Shown here one piece after another: positions 12,201-26,100 of a DNA stretch of 64,000 nt. The stretch covers positions 399,501-463,500 of the forward strand of contig NW_022145521.1 in the NCBI RefSeq assembly GCF_000002235.5, given 5' to 3'. Source of the DNA: Strongylocentrotus purpuratus. Its lineage: Eukaryota > Echinodermata > Echinoidea > Camarodonta > Strongylocentrotidae. Under the pieces are notes generated by a model that was not told the DNA's origin, made no database searches, and saw nothing but the letters and a program-made list of their open reading frames with translations. Position numbers and translations under genes: made by a program. How positions within the stretch are numbered: position 1 is the stretch's first letter; each line of letters opens with the position of its first letter.

Positions 12201-15200
12201 TGTTGACAAATTAGATTCCTATGCATTGATTATTGGTGGTGACTTTAATTGTGTTAACGATGCGTCGTTTGATACTATCGGATGTAGAACAGTTTACAAA
12301 CAACCTAAAGAATATATAAAGTTACTGAAAAAATATGGTATGATTGATATTTGGAGAAAAATGCATAGAGATATAAAACAATTTACATATCGAAATACTC
12401 ATTTAAAAATGGCGTCGAGAATTGTCTTTTGGATAATGCAAAGTACCTTTAAGGAATTTGTACAGCGCACATGTATAAAACCTATATCTATGTGTCCAGA
12501 TCATTGTGCTATTACCATAGAGATTATGATATCTGGCGTCTCCAGAGGACCATCGTATTGGAAGTTTAACAACTCCCTGTTAAAGAATGAGGAGTATAAA
12601 ATTGGTGTTAGAAATGTTATCCGGAACGTGACATTTTAACATAGGACAGAGTCTGACACTAGTTCGCAGTTTGTGTGGGACATGTGTAAATTAAAGATTC
12701 GTGTTTATACTATTATGTTTGCAAAAAAAATTAAATTAAATGAAAGGAAAGTTTTATTTGAGTTAGAAAATAAATTTGAAAGATTGCACGATCAAGTATG
12801 CAACGGAAGAAAACGAGAAGAAGAGTTGACTAGTGTAAAAATAGAGTTAAATGCGTATTACAAATATTTATGTGATGATGCTAGAGTTAGAGCAAGGGTA
12901 ACTCTGTTTGAAGAAGGGGAAAGTAATTCCAAATATTTTTTAGGCTTAGAAACAAGAAACGGTGCAAAACGATCAATCTCTTGTTTGAGGATTGGGGGAA
13001 AGTTGGAGTACGACAAGGACAAAATCTTAAAGTTTATTGAGAAGTTTTACTCAAGAATCTATAGGTCAAATGAGTGTAATGAAGAATTAATAGATTCATA
13101 CATGACAGAAGTAGAAATACCACGTCTAAATAGACACGAAGCAGATGCATGCGAAGGGCTCGTTAGAATGGAAGAGATTACTGAAGCGATAACAAGTATG
13201 AAACCTGATAAAGCACCAGGGTTCGACGGTTTAAGCGTAGAATCTTATAAAGAATTTTGGTCAGAAGTAAACGATCTGGTTCTTCATAGTTTGAACGAGT
13301 CTTTTGAGAAAGGACACTTAAGTTATTCACAAAGGAAAGGCGTTATTACTTTATTGTTTAAAGGTGGAGATAAACAGGAACTTGAAAATTGGAGACCAAT
13401 AACCCTTTTAAATATAGACTACAAGATATTAGCGATGGTTTTGACCAAAAGATTACAAAATGTGTTAGCAGACATATTAATGAAGATCAAGTAGGCTATT
13501 TAAAGGGTAGAAGCGGTATTTATAATGCTAGACTAGTTCAAGACGTGGTTGACTACCATCATTTAACGGCTAAAGATGGGGCAATTATTTTCACAGATTT
13601 TAGAAAAGCTTTCGACTCGTTGGAATGGATATACATTGACAAGTGTTTGCAGTTATATGGTTTTAGGCAATCTTTCGGCAATGGATTGCATTGTTATATT
13701 CAAATCCAAGCTTATCAGTTACAGTAAATGGATGGTTTACTGGCAATATTAAACCATCTAGAGGCATAAGGCAAGGTTGTCCCCTGTCTGCCCTACTTTT
13801 TATCCTGAGTGTCGAAGTTTTAAGCAACAAAATAAGACAGAATGTAAATATTAAAGGTATTACTATTGGAAGACACAAAACAGAAATTAAGGTAGCTCAA
13901 CTGGCTGATGATATGACAATTTTTGTACAAGACGTTAAATCCGGAAGGAAGGTAATAAATGTGATTGCAATTTTTGAAAGGGTATCAGGAATACATTTAA
14001 GTACGAATACAACTAAAGCAATATGGTTGGGCAAAACTTCTCCTTCAGAGACAATAAAAAATATAAGTTGGTGTGATACTTATGTTAAATCTCTGGGTAT
14101 ATACTTCAGTAAGAATAAATCTTTGAGTGTGAATATGAATTGGTCTCAAGAAAGATTCATTAAAATACAACAGCTTTTAAATTCTTGGAAACGGAGGAAC
14201 TTGACATTTAAAGGGAAAGTAATTATCTTAAAAAGCCTTGTTATTTCAAAATTGATTTATACAGCTCAAGTTTTATCATGCCCTATGGAATGGATAAAAG
14301 CGTATGAAAAGTTATTTTATAATTTTTTATGGGGTAATAGAGCAAAAGTGAAAAAGGAAAACATGATAAATACTCTTCAAAATGGAGGCATGAATATGGT
14401 TGACATGTGTACGCAATTTATGTCTTTACGAACTTTCAGAACTCCAAGAAAAGAAAGAGAAGTGGATAATTTTTTTTGACTATTGGATTGAAAAACTGGG
14501 AGGGATTGATATTATTATGAACTGTAAATGTTTACCAAAATATGTGACTTTTATAGAGGGAAAATACCTGATTTTTATTGTGACTTACTTTGTACTTGGT
14601 TTACTGTAAAGCATGTTAATTATGTAAAAGATATACACCACACCTATCGAAGTGTTACAAAAGAAATGATTTGGTTAAATTGTGATATCAAATTTAAAGG
14701 AAAAGCACTGTTGTATAAAAATTTGATAAAATCGGGTATATTATTTTTAGGGGATATAGTGATAGGAAATAGATTTTTGACAGTCAAAGAACTGAAAGAT
14801 AAACTTATCTATTATGATGGTAGATGGTTGAGTGAATATGCCAAAATAAGAACCGCAATACAACAAAGATGGAGGCCAATCATACAATATGGCGAACAAG
14901 TTTATGATTTCAACGATTACAAACGTAAATCAGTTATATACTCTAATTTGAACTTGAATAGTTTTGAATTTTCAATGCACTCTATTACTGTGAAAAAAAA
15001 ATATACGGAACTCATAAAATTAATCCAAAAACCATCTAGGGCGGTAGACTTCTGGAACAAAACCTTACAGACAAATTTTACTATTAAGTGGGATTCTTTA
15101 TGGTTATTTAAATTAAAATATGCTCGTGATTATTATTTGATACAATTCAACTTTAAATTTATGTATAATATTTTACCAACACCTGTTAATTTATTCAAAT

Positions 15201-18200
15201 GGAAAATCAAAGAAAACAATTTGTGTTATTACTGTTATAAACCTGGTACTATTATACATGTATTTTTTGAATGCGAAAATATTTACCGATTTTAGAACGT
15301 TATTGAAATATTATTATGTAACTCCTTCTGTAAAGATTTCAAATTCTCACCCATTTGTGTTGTATATGGTTTTCATGACGCAAAAGAAAATGTTACAGAT
15401 ATTGATTTAATACTTCATTATGCTTTATTTGCAATCTATAAAGCGAGTGTAGGAAATCAATTTAATAAAAATGTAGTAACGAGAATAATAAGCAAATATT
15501 TTTTGTTTATGTTGAAATACAAAATAGAAGTAGAGGAAAACAAAACTAAGACAACGAATTTGAATATTATTAAGTGGAAGAAGACAATTACTAATTTAAA
15601 ATTTGCTATCAAGTAAATAGAGATATAATTTGATTTGACCTCATTTAGACATGTGATTAAGTGCTTTGTTATGAATATTTATGTATTACGATGTTATCCA
15701 TGATTTTATCTGAATAAAGATTTATTTGAAAAAAAAAAAAAATGTTAAGTTAATGTCTCAGTCACCTTCGCTGAGGCTGCCTTGGGGTCTAACATTAAGT
15801 TTTCTTCTTTACCTAAGATGGAAGTGGTTACATCCAATATTTATGTTTTTATTTTTAAATTCTTGTTTCATAGTTGTAACGTGTTCCATTCCTGATGCCT
15901 TGCCGTCACATCTCAGTTCACTGAACAATGACTGTACATCTGGATCTACAATAGAATATGATTCGACATGTTCGTTTGCCTGTGATATTGGATACAACAC
16001 TTCAGATTCTACGTCGATATCTTGTACAGAAAATGGAGCGTTGTCGACGGACCTTCCAAATTGCACAGGTAATTACAATTTCGCTAAAAGTTTTGATGAA
16101 CGGATGCACAAAACAAAAGAGTTGCGGTGTTCAAATCAAATAGCTTTCTTCTGCAAGTTGATTATAAGTGATAATTAAATCTAGTATTGCCAGAGCTACT
16201 GACACATCTAAAGGATGTATTTGCTGAGGCATCAGCGTTCTAAGCCACAGACCCGGGTTTGAGTCCCGGTTGAGAAATTTGTTCAACCTTTGCAACAATT
16301 TCCAAAAATAGAGGATAGCAGCGGGGTACTTTAATATGGCTGCGCAAATACTATTGTCTCTTTTATTCTTGCATTGTTTATATTTCCCCAAGAGTTACCA
16401 AAGACCCTGTTAACACGATGCATTGAATTCATTTAGTCTAGTCTTTTGAGTCTAGTTGGAATATTTCTCCGTTCACACAATATCTATTCACAACATATGC
16501 AGTTTTCATTAGAGTTTCAAATGATGTTTGGATTCATGTATATATATCTTCATACATCTTTGTATATGTATATTTATTATTGTACACCTATTCATTTATA
16601 TGTGTATTTAAACATGATTTGTGTATATCTTTGCCTTATCGCAGTTGTTACATGTTCCCTACCTACCGACTTCCCGTCACATCTTCGTTCAGTTGAAGAC
16701 CACTGTGCTGCGGGATCCGCCACAGACTACAGCACCACTTGTTCTTTCGCCTGTGATACTGGGTATAATCTATTTGGATCCACCTCGTTGTCTTGCACAG
16801 AAAATGGAGCTTTATCCACCGATTTGCCAAATTGTACAAGTATGTTTGGTTGATTTTGCTATGTGAAAATTTGTATTCGTATTTTGTATTTGCCACTAGG
16901 GGTTCGGATTTATATATTAAAGACTGAAATATATGGATCAACAATCAAACAAAATGTTATAACATTATATAATGCCTGATGAAACAGTAGGACAGTTTCT
17001 GAAAAAAACACTTCTGTGCTATTTAGATCTTACAAAGAACCAACGAAGGGGTATTTGAACTTGTAACTGGAATAAATCTCATGAAGACATCTTCTTATCA
17101 TGTTTGCCAATTGTTTTGTAAAGTGATTAAGTATTGATCACCAACAAATTTTGGAGTGGAAGGTACACGATTTCTTAAAACACTATGATCACTTTTGTAG
17201 GTGTGATGTGCGAGGTTCCAACGACTGCCGTTTCGGTAAATACAACCTGTAGAGAGGGGTCAAGAGTCACATACAGCACTTCCTGTGAATTCTCATGTAC
17301 TTCTGGGGTACCGGAAAGTGGGAATACAGCACGCTTTTGCCGCGCTGATGGAACTTTTTCTGGCAGGGACCTTACTTGTGGAGGTAGAATATATCCGACA
17401 TAAATTTGAAAGTTACATAAGTAACGATTGAAAATATCATCGTTCTGGCTATTAAGCATGGTTATCACATTTTAATGATTGAGTAACATATTGCAGTAGC
17501 AGAAGTAGCATACATAAAACCTATTAAATCAACGGATAGAGCTTTGCTCGTTGTGTAAATTTGAATAAAAGTCGCCTGTATGAACAAAAATGTAAAATGG
17601 GAGTTTTATTGCTACGACATTGAAGAAAATCTCACCCCATATAATAAGTATAGGTATTTCTTGGGGTGTATCATACACACCTTACAATCCTAATAATCTT
17701 ACACAAAGACAGGATCATCACTGAACCGAAAGGTTGCTTTCCTTTCCCCCATCGAAACATTTACGATAATAAAGGTTAAATGCTTTTAAATGTTACATAC
17801 CCATCCTGTGTTAAAAAAAGAGTTCGAATAACATTTTGCGAATTTCAACTTACCATCTCACCACGACAGAAGTGATGTGCAGCATTCCAGTCTATTCGAG
17901 TATGCTCTCATCATCACAGTGTCCTTCGGGAGGTCGCGTGGCTGTGGATACACTGTGCCAGTTTGAGTGTGAAAGCGGCGAGGTGACCCAACCGGCAATT
18001 ATCAGCTGTACCAGTTCAGGGCAACTGGAGGCTGGTGTTCCTCAGTGCCGAGGTAAAAATCAGTTTGGAATGGATGTTTGTGATTTAAGAGGTGTTGATA
18101 ATCTAGCTCATTTGGCAAAATCTCTAACAAGAACAGCAATGTTGGGCCCTCAATTATATTTTATATATACCAGCTCTGGGCAACAAGAAGGTGATGTTTC

Positions 18201-20078
18201 TCAGTGCCTAGGTAACAATGATTTTGTTAATTAAGGCTTTGATTTTTACCTTGAGATGTTGATAATCTCACATTGGCAAGATTTCAAGGAAGAACATCAA
18301 TGAGAGGCCAAACCCATGATATTTTGATAAGGGAATTATCAAAAGCTAATGAAAAATAATTGCCCTAGAGATGATGATGATGAACAACATCCGGTTACAT
18401 GGGAAACAAATAATTTAAGAATTAATTTGCTTGAAATTCTATCTGTGTATTTGTGAATGCACTCGGTGAAAAAAGTTACCGCAAATTATACCTGAAAAAA
18501 GAGTTTTAGTTCTGGGTTACCAAATCTTTCAAACAATGCATGGGTTCTTTCACAATAGCCCACACAGTAGTAGTAGGATTAAGAATGGAAATATCGTTAT
18601 CCTCTAGTATGTTTGATATAAGTAATCTGATGATGAAAATGTAATAGCTGCATCCACAGTACTTTCCTTTCATAGAGACGTGTGGTTCCCAGGTCTGTGG
18701 CGAGGGCGAGTATTGCGGAGCTAATGTGACGTGCCTCTGTGTCATGGGTACTCGTACAACACAAGGGATCTGCTCGGGTACGTTTTATGTTAAAAGCGGA
18801 TCTTAATTCACCTCAATTGACCAGTTCATAGTAAAACACAAGGTAAAAGTGACCCCAAATATCCACAGATCTTGTAAACATGGAGGAGTCTAACTTTGAG
18901 CATTTGAGAATAATCACAGCCAAAGTGATGGAGGTGCTTCCTGAATACCTCTTGTTTGCCCTCTTGAGAAGAATACTTCCAACTGTGTATCATTGAATGT
19001 CCAGTCGGTGATTAAATGAATAATGAATGCGTAATTGTTATGGGGCGGGGTTGTTAAACTTATAATTAAAATTGAAGAGCCCTCGGTTGATATACAATTC
19101 ATATTTTGTTATTTTTAGATCCATGTGGAGGTAGCTGTGCTACTACTGAAAAATGTACTATCGAAACCGAAAGCGGAATATCCACCTGTAACTGCGCCCC
19201 AGGAAAGGCTAGAGATACCGACACTAATCAGTGCCTTGGTAGGTACGATATTATGAAAAATGATGGCGGGGGGGGGGGGGGGGGGGGACGCAGGCAAGTG
19301 GCAGTAAGATTGCGATTAAAAAGCGTCCATATTGAACTTCAAACGATTCGGAAGCTGCCATAATGAGTTGCAATAAATTCCATAAGAGACTTGACTTTTT
19401 GACACCATTCCACCTAAAGACTATGGAAAACGTAAAAGTGAATTTGTCACAATCAAATTTTGCATGAAAAATAAACGTTCTTTGATGGGCTAAAGTGCTT
19501 AACAAGTGTATAATAATAAAAGCGAAAGTACAAATTTCCTAATATCACATAAAAATATAAAAATCTTGGATGAACTTGATGAAAAAATTAAACGTATCAT
19601 TGCGATCAAATCTACCCTTCCTAATAATGTTAATATTTCCGGAGTCTCCTCCCCTCTACATTAAATTAAAGATACGGACGATAAATATGATTTTTGTAAT
19701 ATATTTAATCTCTCTTAAACCACCCAACTTGATAATTAGAATACATTTGCTTTTATAGCCAAGTCTATACATGGCATGGCTTGGATCCACACATTAAGGG
19801 GCACCCGTCTTAATCGGTAGATGTCACTAGTTAGGGGGGGGGGGATATGGGAAATGTTTGGGGGTTGGGTGGGATCTGCGCCCCATAGCTACGCCAATAG
19901 CCACGTTAGTGGCTACATCTCTGTGTCTCTCTAAAACAGAACTACATCTATAATACCATATCTGTTTTTCTTGAAAAAATGTAATATAGTAGCCCCAAAT
20001 TGTGCACATACTGATAGATTTCATATCATCTATGGCATAGTGATTACAGAAGGGAGACACAGAGGGAGTGAGAGAGCA

Positions 20079-20110
<32 letters not shown>

Positions 20111-23100
20111 AAAGAGGGGAAAAAAAGGGGGGGGGGGGAAATAGCTTTCCATATTTGGTCTATATTCGCTAATTTTCTTGCTGTACCTATTTCTCAATCA
20201 GATGCTGTAATTATGGAAGGAACGATTAGAGTATTAAATTTCAACGGTTCCGAGGCCGTTTATTCAGATGCACTGGGAAACACGAGTAGCTCAGAGTTCC
20301 AGGAAATTGCTGCACCATTAGTAGAACAGGTAATACCAAGTCATGGAAATGTATACAGAATGGGAAAAATTATACAGTATTATGTTTGATATTAACCGAG
20401 CCTTTTACAAATTTTTTCAGACGCGCGTTTGACAGTTAAAATAACAATTAGATGAAATGTTATAGATAAAAAAAAACACATTATAGCAAGTGGGAGAAAT
20501 CAGGGGTTGAAAAGTAGTCTCGTAACTGGGAGGTCTGGGTTAGAAACCACGTCGATGGTTAGACCATGTAGGTCCATGGTTAGACAGTACCAAATCCCTC
20601 GGATATGGTGTAAAGCCGTTTGTCCCCTGGTTGCTTACTTACATGCATGCACAAGTTTTCTAAGCAGTGAGCTAAAATAAATTCAAACAAAATCAGTGGC
20701 GGATCCAGGATTTTCCAAAAGAGGGGGGGGGGGGGGGGGGGGTAAATGTATGGAATTGCTAGCGCGAAGCGCGTAGCCTTTACTGCGTGGGGTCCAAACA
20801 ATTTTGAATCCTAATGTGCTATATGGTACATTCTGAGGCTGTTCTGAATGCGTAAACTGAGTATTTATGCATTTAGTTTTTTTCCTGCTTTTTTCAAAAA
20901 GAAAAAAGGGGGAAGGGGGCGTGCGCTTCCCACGCGCGCCCCTTGATCTGGCCCTGAAATTCCACTGAAAACTCTTACCTGACATCCATTTTTAATTTTC
21001 TTTTATACTATTCCTAGATAATGTCTACCTTTTCTATGGCTAACGTCATCCCTGATGACGTCACAATAACCAGTATTAGGAATGGCAGCTTGATATTCAC
21101 ATACGAGCTCCTCGTCGCGACGGATTCTAACCCGGAAGAACTTGCCAATGAGCTGAGCGTATTTATACGGCAGCACTTGGAAAGTAATGGAGGGATATTC
21201 GATTCTTCAGGGAGTACCACCTTCTTGGCGGATTCTAATGCAACCCTGTTACAAGGTCTGATCGATTTTCTTTTCATAATGTATATTGATGATTGATTTA
21301 TTTAACACATTCGGGTCTTTTAGCGGAGGATGCAATCCTATCCAAAACGAAAGTTATTTGATAAAGCGCTCTTCCGTGTACTTATAAAGCGCTGCACACG
21401 GTGCTTCATACGTTGGCTATTATGAAAGATAGGAATAGGGATAGAACCCTGGTTTCTAAATACAATAACATCTTTCAGTATGATAATAAGGTTAATGATT
21501 CCAGGCCATGGCTGATAGCAGTTTAACGAAATTCCAATCATGAATACAAGATGAAGAGTGAAGCAAGAGATGTTCATTCAAACTTAATAGCATACGTTTA
21601 ACAGCTTTTTGAAAAGAGTTTGTCGACTTAGATTTCGAATCTCAATAGGGAAAGAGTTCCAGGTATCTGGGCCAGTCTGTCGAATTGTTAAGGGCTAATA
21701 CGGTTTGACGTATTGCTATTGTTATCAATCTTATTATTATCATTATTTATTTTTGATTGTTATTATTATTATTATTAATATCATCATCACCTTGATTTAT
21801 ATCACATTATTTGCAGTTGTGGTAATGGACGAATGTTCGGATCCCGAGCTAAATGATTGTTCGTCAAACGCAAATTGCATGGACCACAACATGGCAGGTG
21901 GATTTACATGTGAATGTTTCTCGGGCTATCGTGACCTCTTCCCCAATGTACTTCCGGGCCGTTTCTGTTTTCCAAGTTAGTAAACAATATAACACGACCC
22001 GCAAAGACTTTCGAAATATAAACTGAAAGAAATGTCAACAGCCTTGTCTATCATCATTTGATAGGTGCTTACATTACAATAATAATGATGATCCGTTACA
22101 CAATCCGAATGTTTGCTGTGAATAATGCAATAGGGTATTGAAGTTATCCATGAGTTTATTTCTGGAAAGTAGTTGCAATCGTTTTTTTTTAATGAATTCA
22201 TGATTTATATCTATTCATTCATGTTGAATGATTGACCAATATGCTGGTGGCTGGATAGAATTTTTAAGCGTTTAATTTGCTAAGAATATTCAAAGAACCA
22301 GCATAATGTATGCCCAAAACCATCTGAGAAATAGCTCAGTAATCTGCTTAGTAGTGATTTGATATTTTTCAAGAGCAAGATATATTGAAACAGTTCAAAC
22401 CTTTAAGAAATTGTACGAATCTTCATAAACCCTTACCGTGCCGTACACGTTGGAACAGAGGGAGGTTTTGATGTTTTGATGTTATATCAAGTTCATGAAG
22501 TTTTCAGTGACTTCTATTTATATTTAACAGCTCTAAGTTTACAAGTTCTCTCTCTTTCTCTTTTGAATCCATTAAGATTATTCTGAAGCTGCTAATCCCG
22601 GTAAGTCACGTTTTTGCACACTTATTCTTGTTTCATTAAATACCAATGCAAATACGTTAAAACAAGTATCTTGACACATTCGTTATTTATTTGCCCATGG
22701 TCTACGGATTTTAGTTTCCATAATAAGGTACTTATTTTTCATAGCGATTCCATCTAATTAAATGTATCCTTTGCCATTCCATTTATTTTCTTTATTTCAT
22801 GAATAATTTTAACATCTGATGGTTTATAAGAATGAATCCGTAATGAAAAATAAAAAAGATTTCATGAAAACCAAAATCCTTGTCTTAAAGTCATAAATCT
22901 GGTTCGTTTTTGTCTACGGGTGTAAGTGTTTGAAAATTAAGAGCTTACAAAAGGACAGAGGCTACAGAAATAAATTAGAGATTGTAAGTTTACTTCATTG
23001 TTTCCCCTTTACTTTTTTTTCATGGGGGTTTTTCGGTCTTTTTTCGATATTATCATACACTCTTTTTCTCGTTGTTTAAATCCAAGCATTTATTCATACT

Positions 23101-26100
23101 TTTTGTTACCACATTACTTTAAAACTAGCAGGACCCGCGGAAATCCGCGGGATTATAGAGGGGGCGGGGGGTGTAAATAGATATATAGAGACTGTCTCAA
23201 TTAAAACAACCAAGAACTTTATTTGCTATTCAGGCCATTAAAAAATATACATGTTTAGCGTCCCCACCCGCTTCCTTTTTGGGGGCCGCCTCCTATTTTT
23301 TTTAATTTTTTTTTTAAATTTTTTTTTTGAAAGAAAAAAAACATGAAAAGCACTGCTAAAATGTATTTCTGATTAAAAAAAAAAAAAAAAAAAAATTGTC
23401 GGCCGCCATCTTGAAAAATAGCCCGAATGCCAGGGAAAATGTACGGAGCGGCCATTTTGAAAGAAAAAAAAAAGAAAAAAAAGCGCCTCCTCCTTACCAT
23501 TTTTCGAAAAAACAGGACGCTATAAGCATGTTTTTTTTTTAATTTGGCCTTATATTAAATTTAAAAAAACAATCCAACTGTACCGGTAGTTATTCTTTAA
23601 GCCACTGGAACTGCGTAGAGTTCCGTAGTGTGGCGTACCGACTACGCAGAAGTTAGGCTGCGTATTAATGGGGAAATAGTCCCTGCGTAGGTTATGCGTA
23701 GGCTGGCGTACAGGTTTGCTTATGGTTGCTTACTGTGTGGAAAGCTTTTACTGCTTTGTCAATCTGGCGTAGGGTAGCGTACTGTTGCGTAGTCATGTAG
23801 CGTACTGTTGCGTAAAAAGGCGTACTTTCTGCGTCAAGTTTCTACGCCGAAAGTACGCGAACAAAATTAAACATGTTGAATTGTTTTTGTTCACCTTGTG
23901 TACCCCTTTCCGTCCCTCAGCATATAGTAACGTAGGCCAGCGTAGTTGGTACGCAACACTACGTATTGACCCCACGCCAATTAGTGACCCGCAAGTGTCA
24001 CAAATAAGGTATTTAAAATATGCACATCTGACCCTAATTAAACGCCTAAAACCCCCGAGCTTTCGGGGGTTTTATGGCCCCTTGAAACCCGTGGACCCCA
24101 CGCCTATATTATATATACACTCAACTCGCTGCGATCTGATCTCTCCCCCCCCCCCAACTTTGAAGAATGTAACCCCCGAGCTTTTGGGGGTTTATGGCCC
24201 CTTGAAACCCGTGGACCCCATGCCTATATTATATATATACACTCAACTCAGGACCCGCGGAAATCCGCGGGATTCTAGAGGGGGGCGCAGGCAAAAAATT
24301 AAGTTTTTCATTTCAGGGGCTCCATTTCAAATTTTGGGGAAAATTTTTGGGGCTACTTTTTCAACTTTTGGGGGCTCTTTTTTCTGGGGCTAATTTTTCA
24401 TTAATTCATAAAAGGATAGGCCTACACTTTGTTGAGATTTGTTTAGTATGCTAAGGTTTCAGGCTTCCTACTTCATAATTGCCTATTTAAAAAAAAAAAA
24501 ATTCTAGTTCAATAACTAAGTTTTCATGCATTGATTTGATGCAAGAACTGTAACATAATAGACCCTAGATTGTGATTATTTCTGACCATGAATTTCGATC
24601 ATCATTTTTCAAAGTAAAATTTTCACAAGAAAATCAGACAGTCGTTTAAAAACGTAGACATTAGTAATACTTTTACTAATTCTAAGCTCAGGTTTCTTAA
24701 ATCTATTCACGAAACTATATTGAAATCGCGGCAATAATGATGCAAACCAACAGATAACAATTTCAAAGTGTCAAATCTCTTCGACTCACTGCAGCGTAAC
24801 TCTAGGAAGCTCAACACAGCCGCCGCAGGCGTCGGACGCCTACGGTGCGCGGTGCCGGTGTCGGAGCTTCCTGCAAGCTCATCGCAACTCACACACACGT
24901 CACAGCAGCACTGCACTCTGTGTTGTCTGAAGGCAGCTTGCGACTGAAATGTCAGTCCAATGGTTTTCTGGTGAAAACTTTCCTTTAGAAAATGACAATC
25001 AAAATTCAGTAAGCATGGCCGTAATAATCACAAAATAAGCTTTGATTTCATACCTCCATTCACGAAAACTATATACAAATCGCGGCAATCATGATGGAAA
25101 TAGGTCTCTAAGTTTGGACGTCGACGGGAAGCCCCGTGGCTTGTGCAGCGCTACTACAAAGGATATCCTATAGAAAGATGCTTTACTCGGGTAATCCCGA
25201 CCCTGTGCATGGTGCATTTAATACGCAACTTAATGTGAGTGGATGGTCATCGGTCGTGTGTCTACGGATGCAATGTTGAATATCCATGAGGTATCTCTGT
25301 CGTCACGCATATCCTGCATTATGCATGTCGCGTCTGTTTTCGCCCTGGACGTCGACACGGAGGAGGACCTCGGGCGGAGTATAGCCAATTCCACAGAGTA
25401 GACTCTCCCGCGGACGATGGCACCGGGCACGGGTACCCCGAGGGCAGGGTTCAGGAGGAGATAGCCGCACCAACTTCGGTCGGCGCTCTCATTAAAAAAC
25501 AATAGAATACAAAGGCTCGCCGAGACGTCGCGCCCCCCGCGGAGCCTTAGCGTATTACTTATATAGATTACCTGCAGATTTTCTTTGGATTCTGCTGCTA
25601 AAACTGTATCGTCTGCATAGCGAAGGTTGTTTATATTTTGACCTCCAACCTTAACACCATTGTGATCCTTGATCGATCTCATAATCTTTCACTGTTAATG
25701 TTAAAGAGATCTGGGCCCCGTCTTACAAAGAGTTGCGATTGATCAAATTCAATCGTAAGTCCTCCAATCAATCGCAAGTTTGCAATCTCATATCTCTTAT
25801 GTACATAGTTGCGATTGATATCAACTCTTTGTAATACAGGGCCCTGGTGACAACACACAACCTTGTATCACACCTCTCATTATTGGTATGAACTGACTGA
25901 TATATCAGCTCTTAGCCTGTGTATATGAAACAGGGGAAGGGTACGTGGATTCGAACCCACGATCTTTCGTTCAACAGGCACACGCTTTACCGATCGAGCC
26001 AACTCCCCTAAACGGGGAAGCAATACACTGTACTGCGTTTTTTTTCTCTGTTACAGGTGCTGCTTTACCTAGAAACTATGTGTACATTGCTGTCGGGATA

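Larger units (their letters stand above)
11208..15741 (+). mobile_element. Tx1-clade (L1 superfamily) LINE in intron 17, decayed
   Basis: About 4.5 kb ending in an A-run (15729-15741). A perfect 14-bp target duplication, ATGTTAAGTTAATG, flanks it (11194-11207 and 15742-15755). The paralogous intron after exon 14 keeps an unfilled site reading CATGTTAATTTAATGTCTC, which confirms the borders. The endonuclease-RT protein shows L1/Tx1-like motifs and a C-terminal CYYC...H...C knuckle, split by several frameshifts. Confidence 0.92.
22601..26056 (+). other. Intron 27, repeat-rich
   Basis: 3.4 kb holding several unrelated repeats listed separately: a GCGTA-rich block, paired CCCGCGG hairpins, a ~120-bp tandem repeat, a ~350-bp diverged duplication, a LINE RT fragment, a small MITE and a tRNA-like sequence. 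No further exon is seen. GC-rich DNA at 25.1-25.55 kb is unexplained. Confidence 0.6.

Noticed and set aside
25520..25560. LRLRGG on the - strand, as at the end of ubiquitin
   Set aside because: Only six residues match and no ubiquitin fold precedes them.
25933..26010. Functional tRNA-Asn gene
   Set aside because: The B box is perfect but D and anticodon stems pair poorly; kept only as a tRNA-like repeat.
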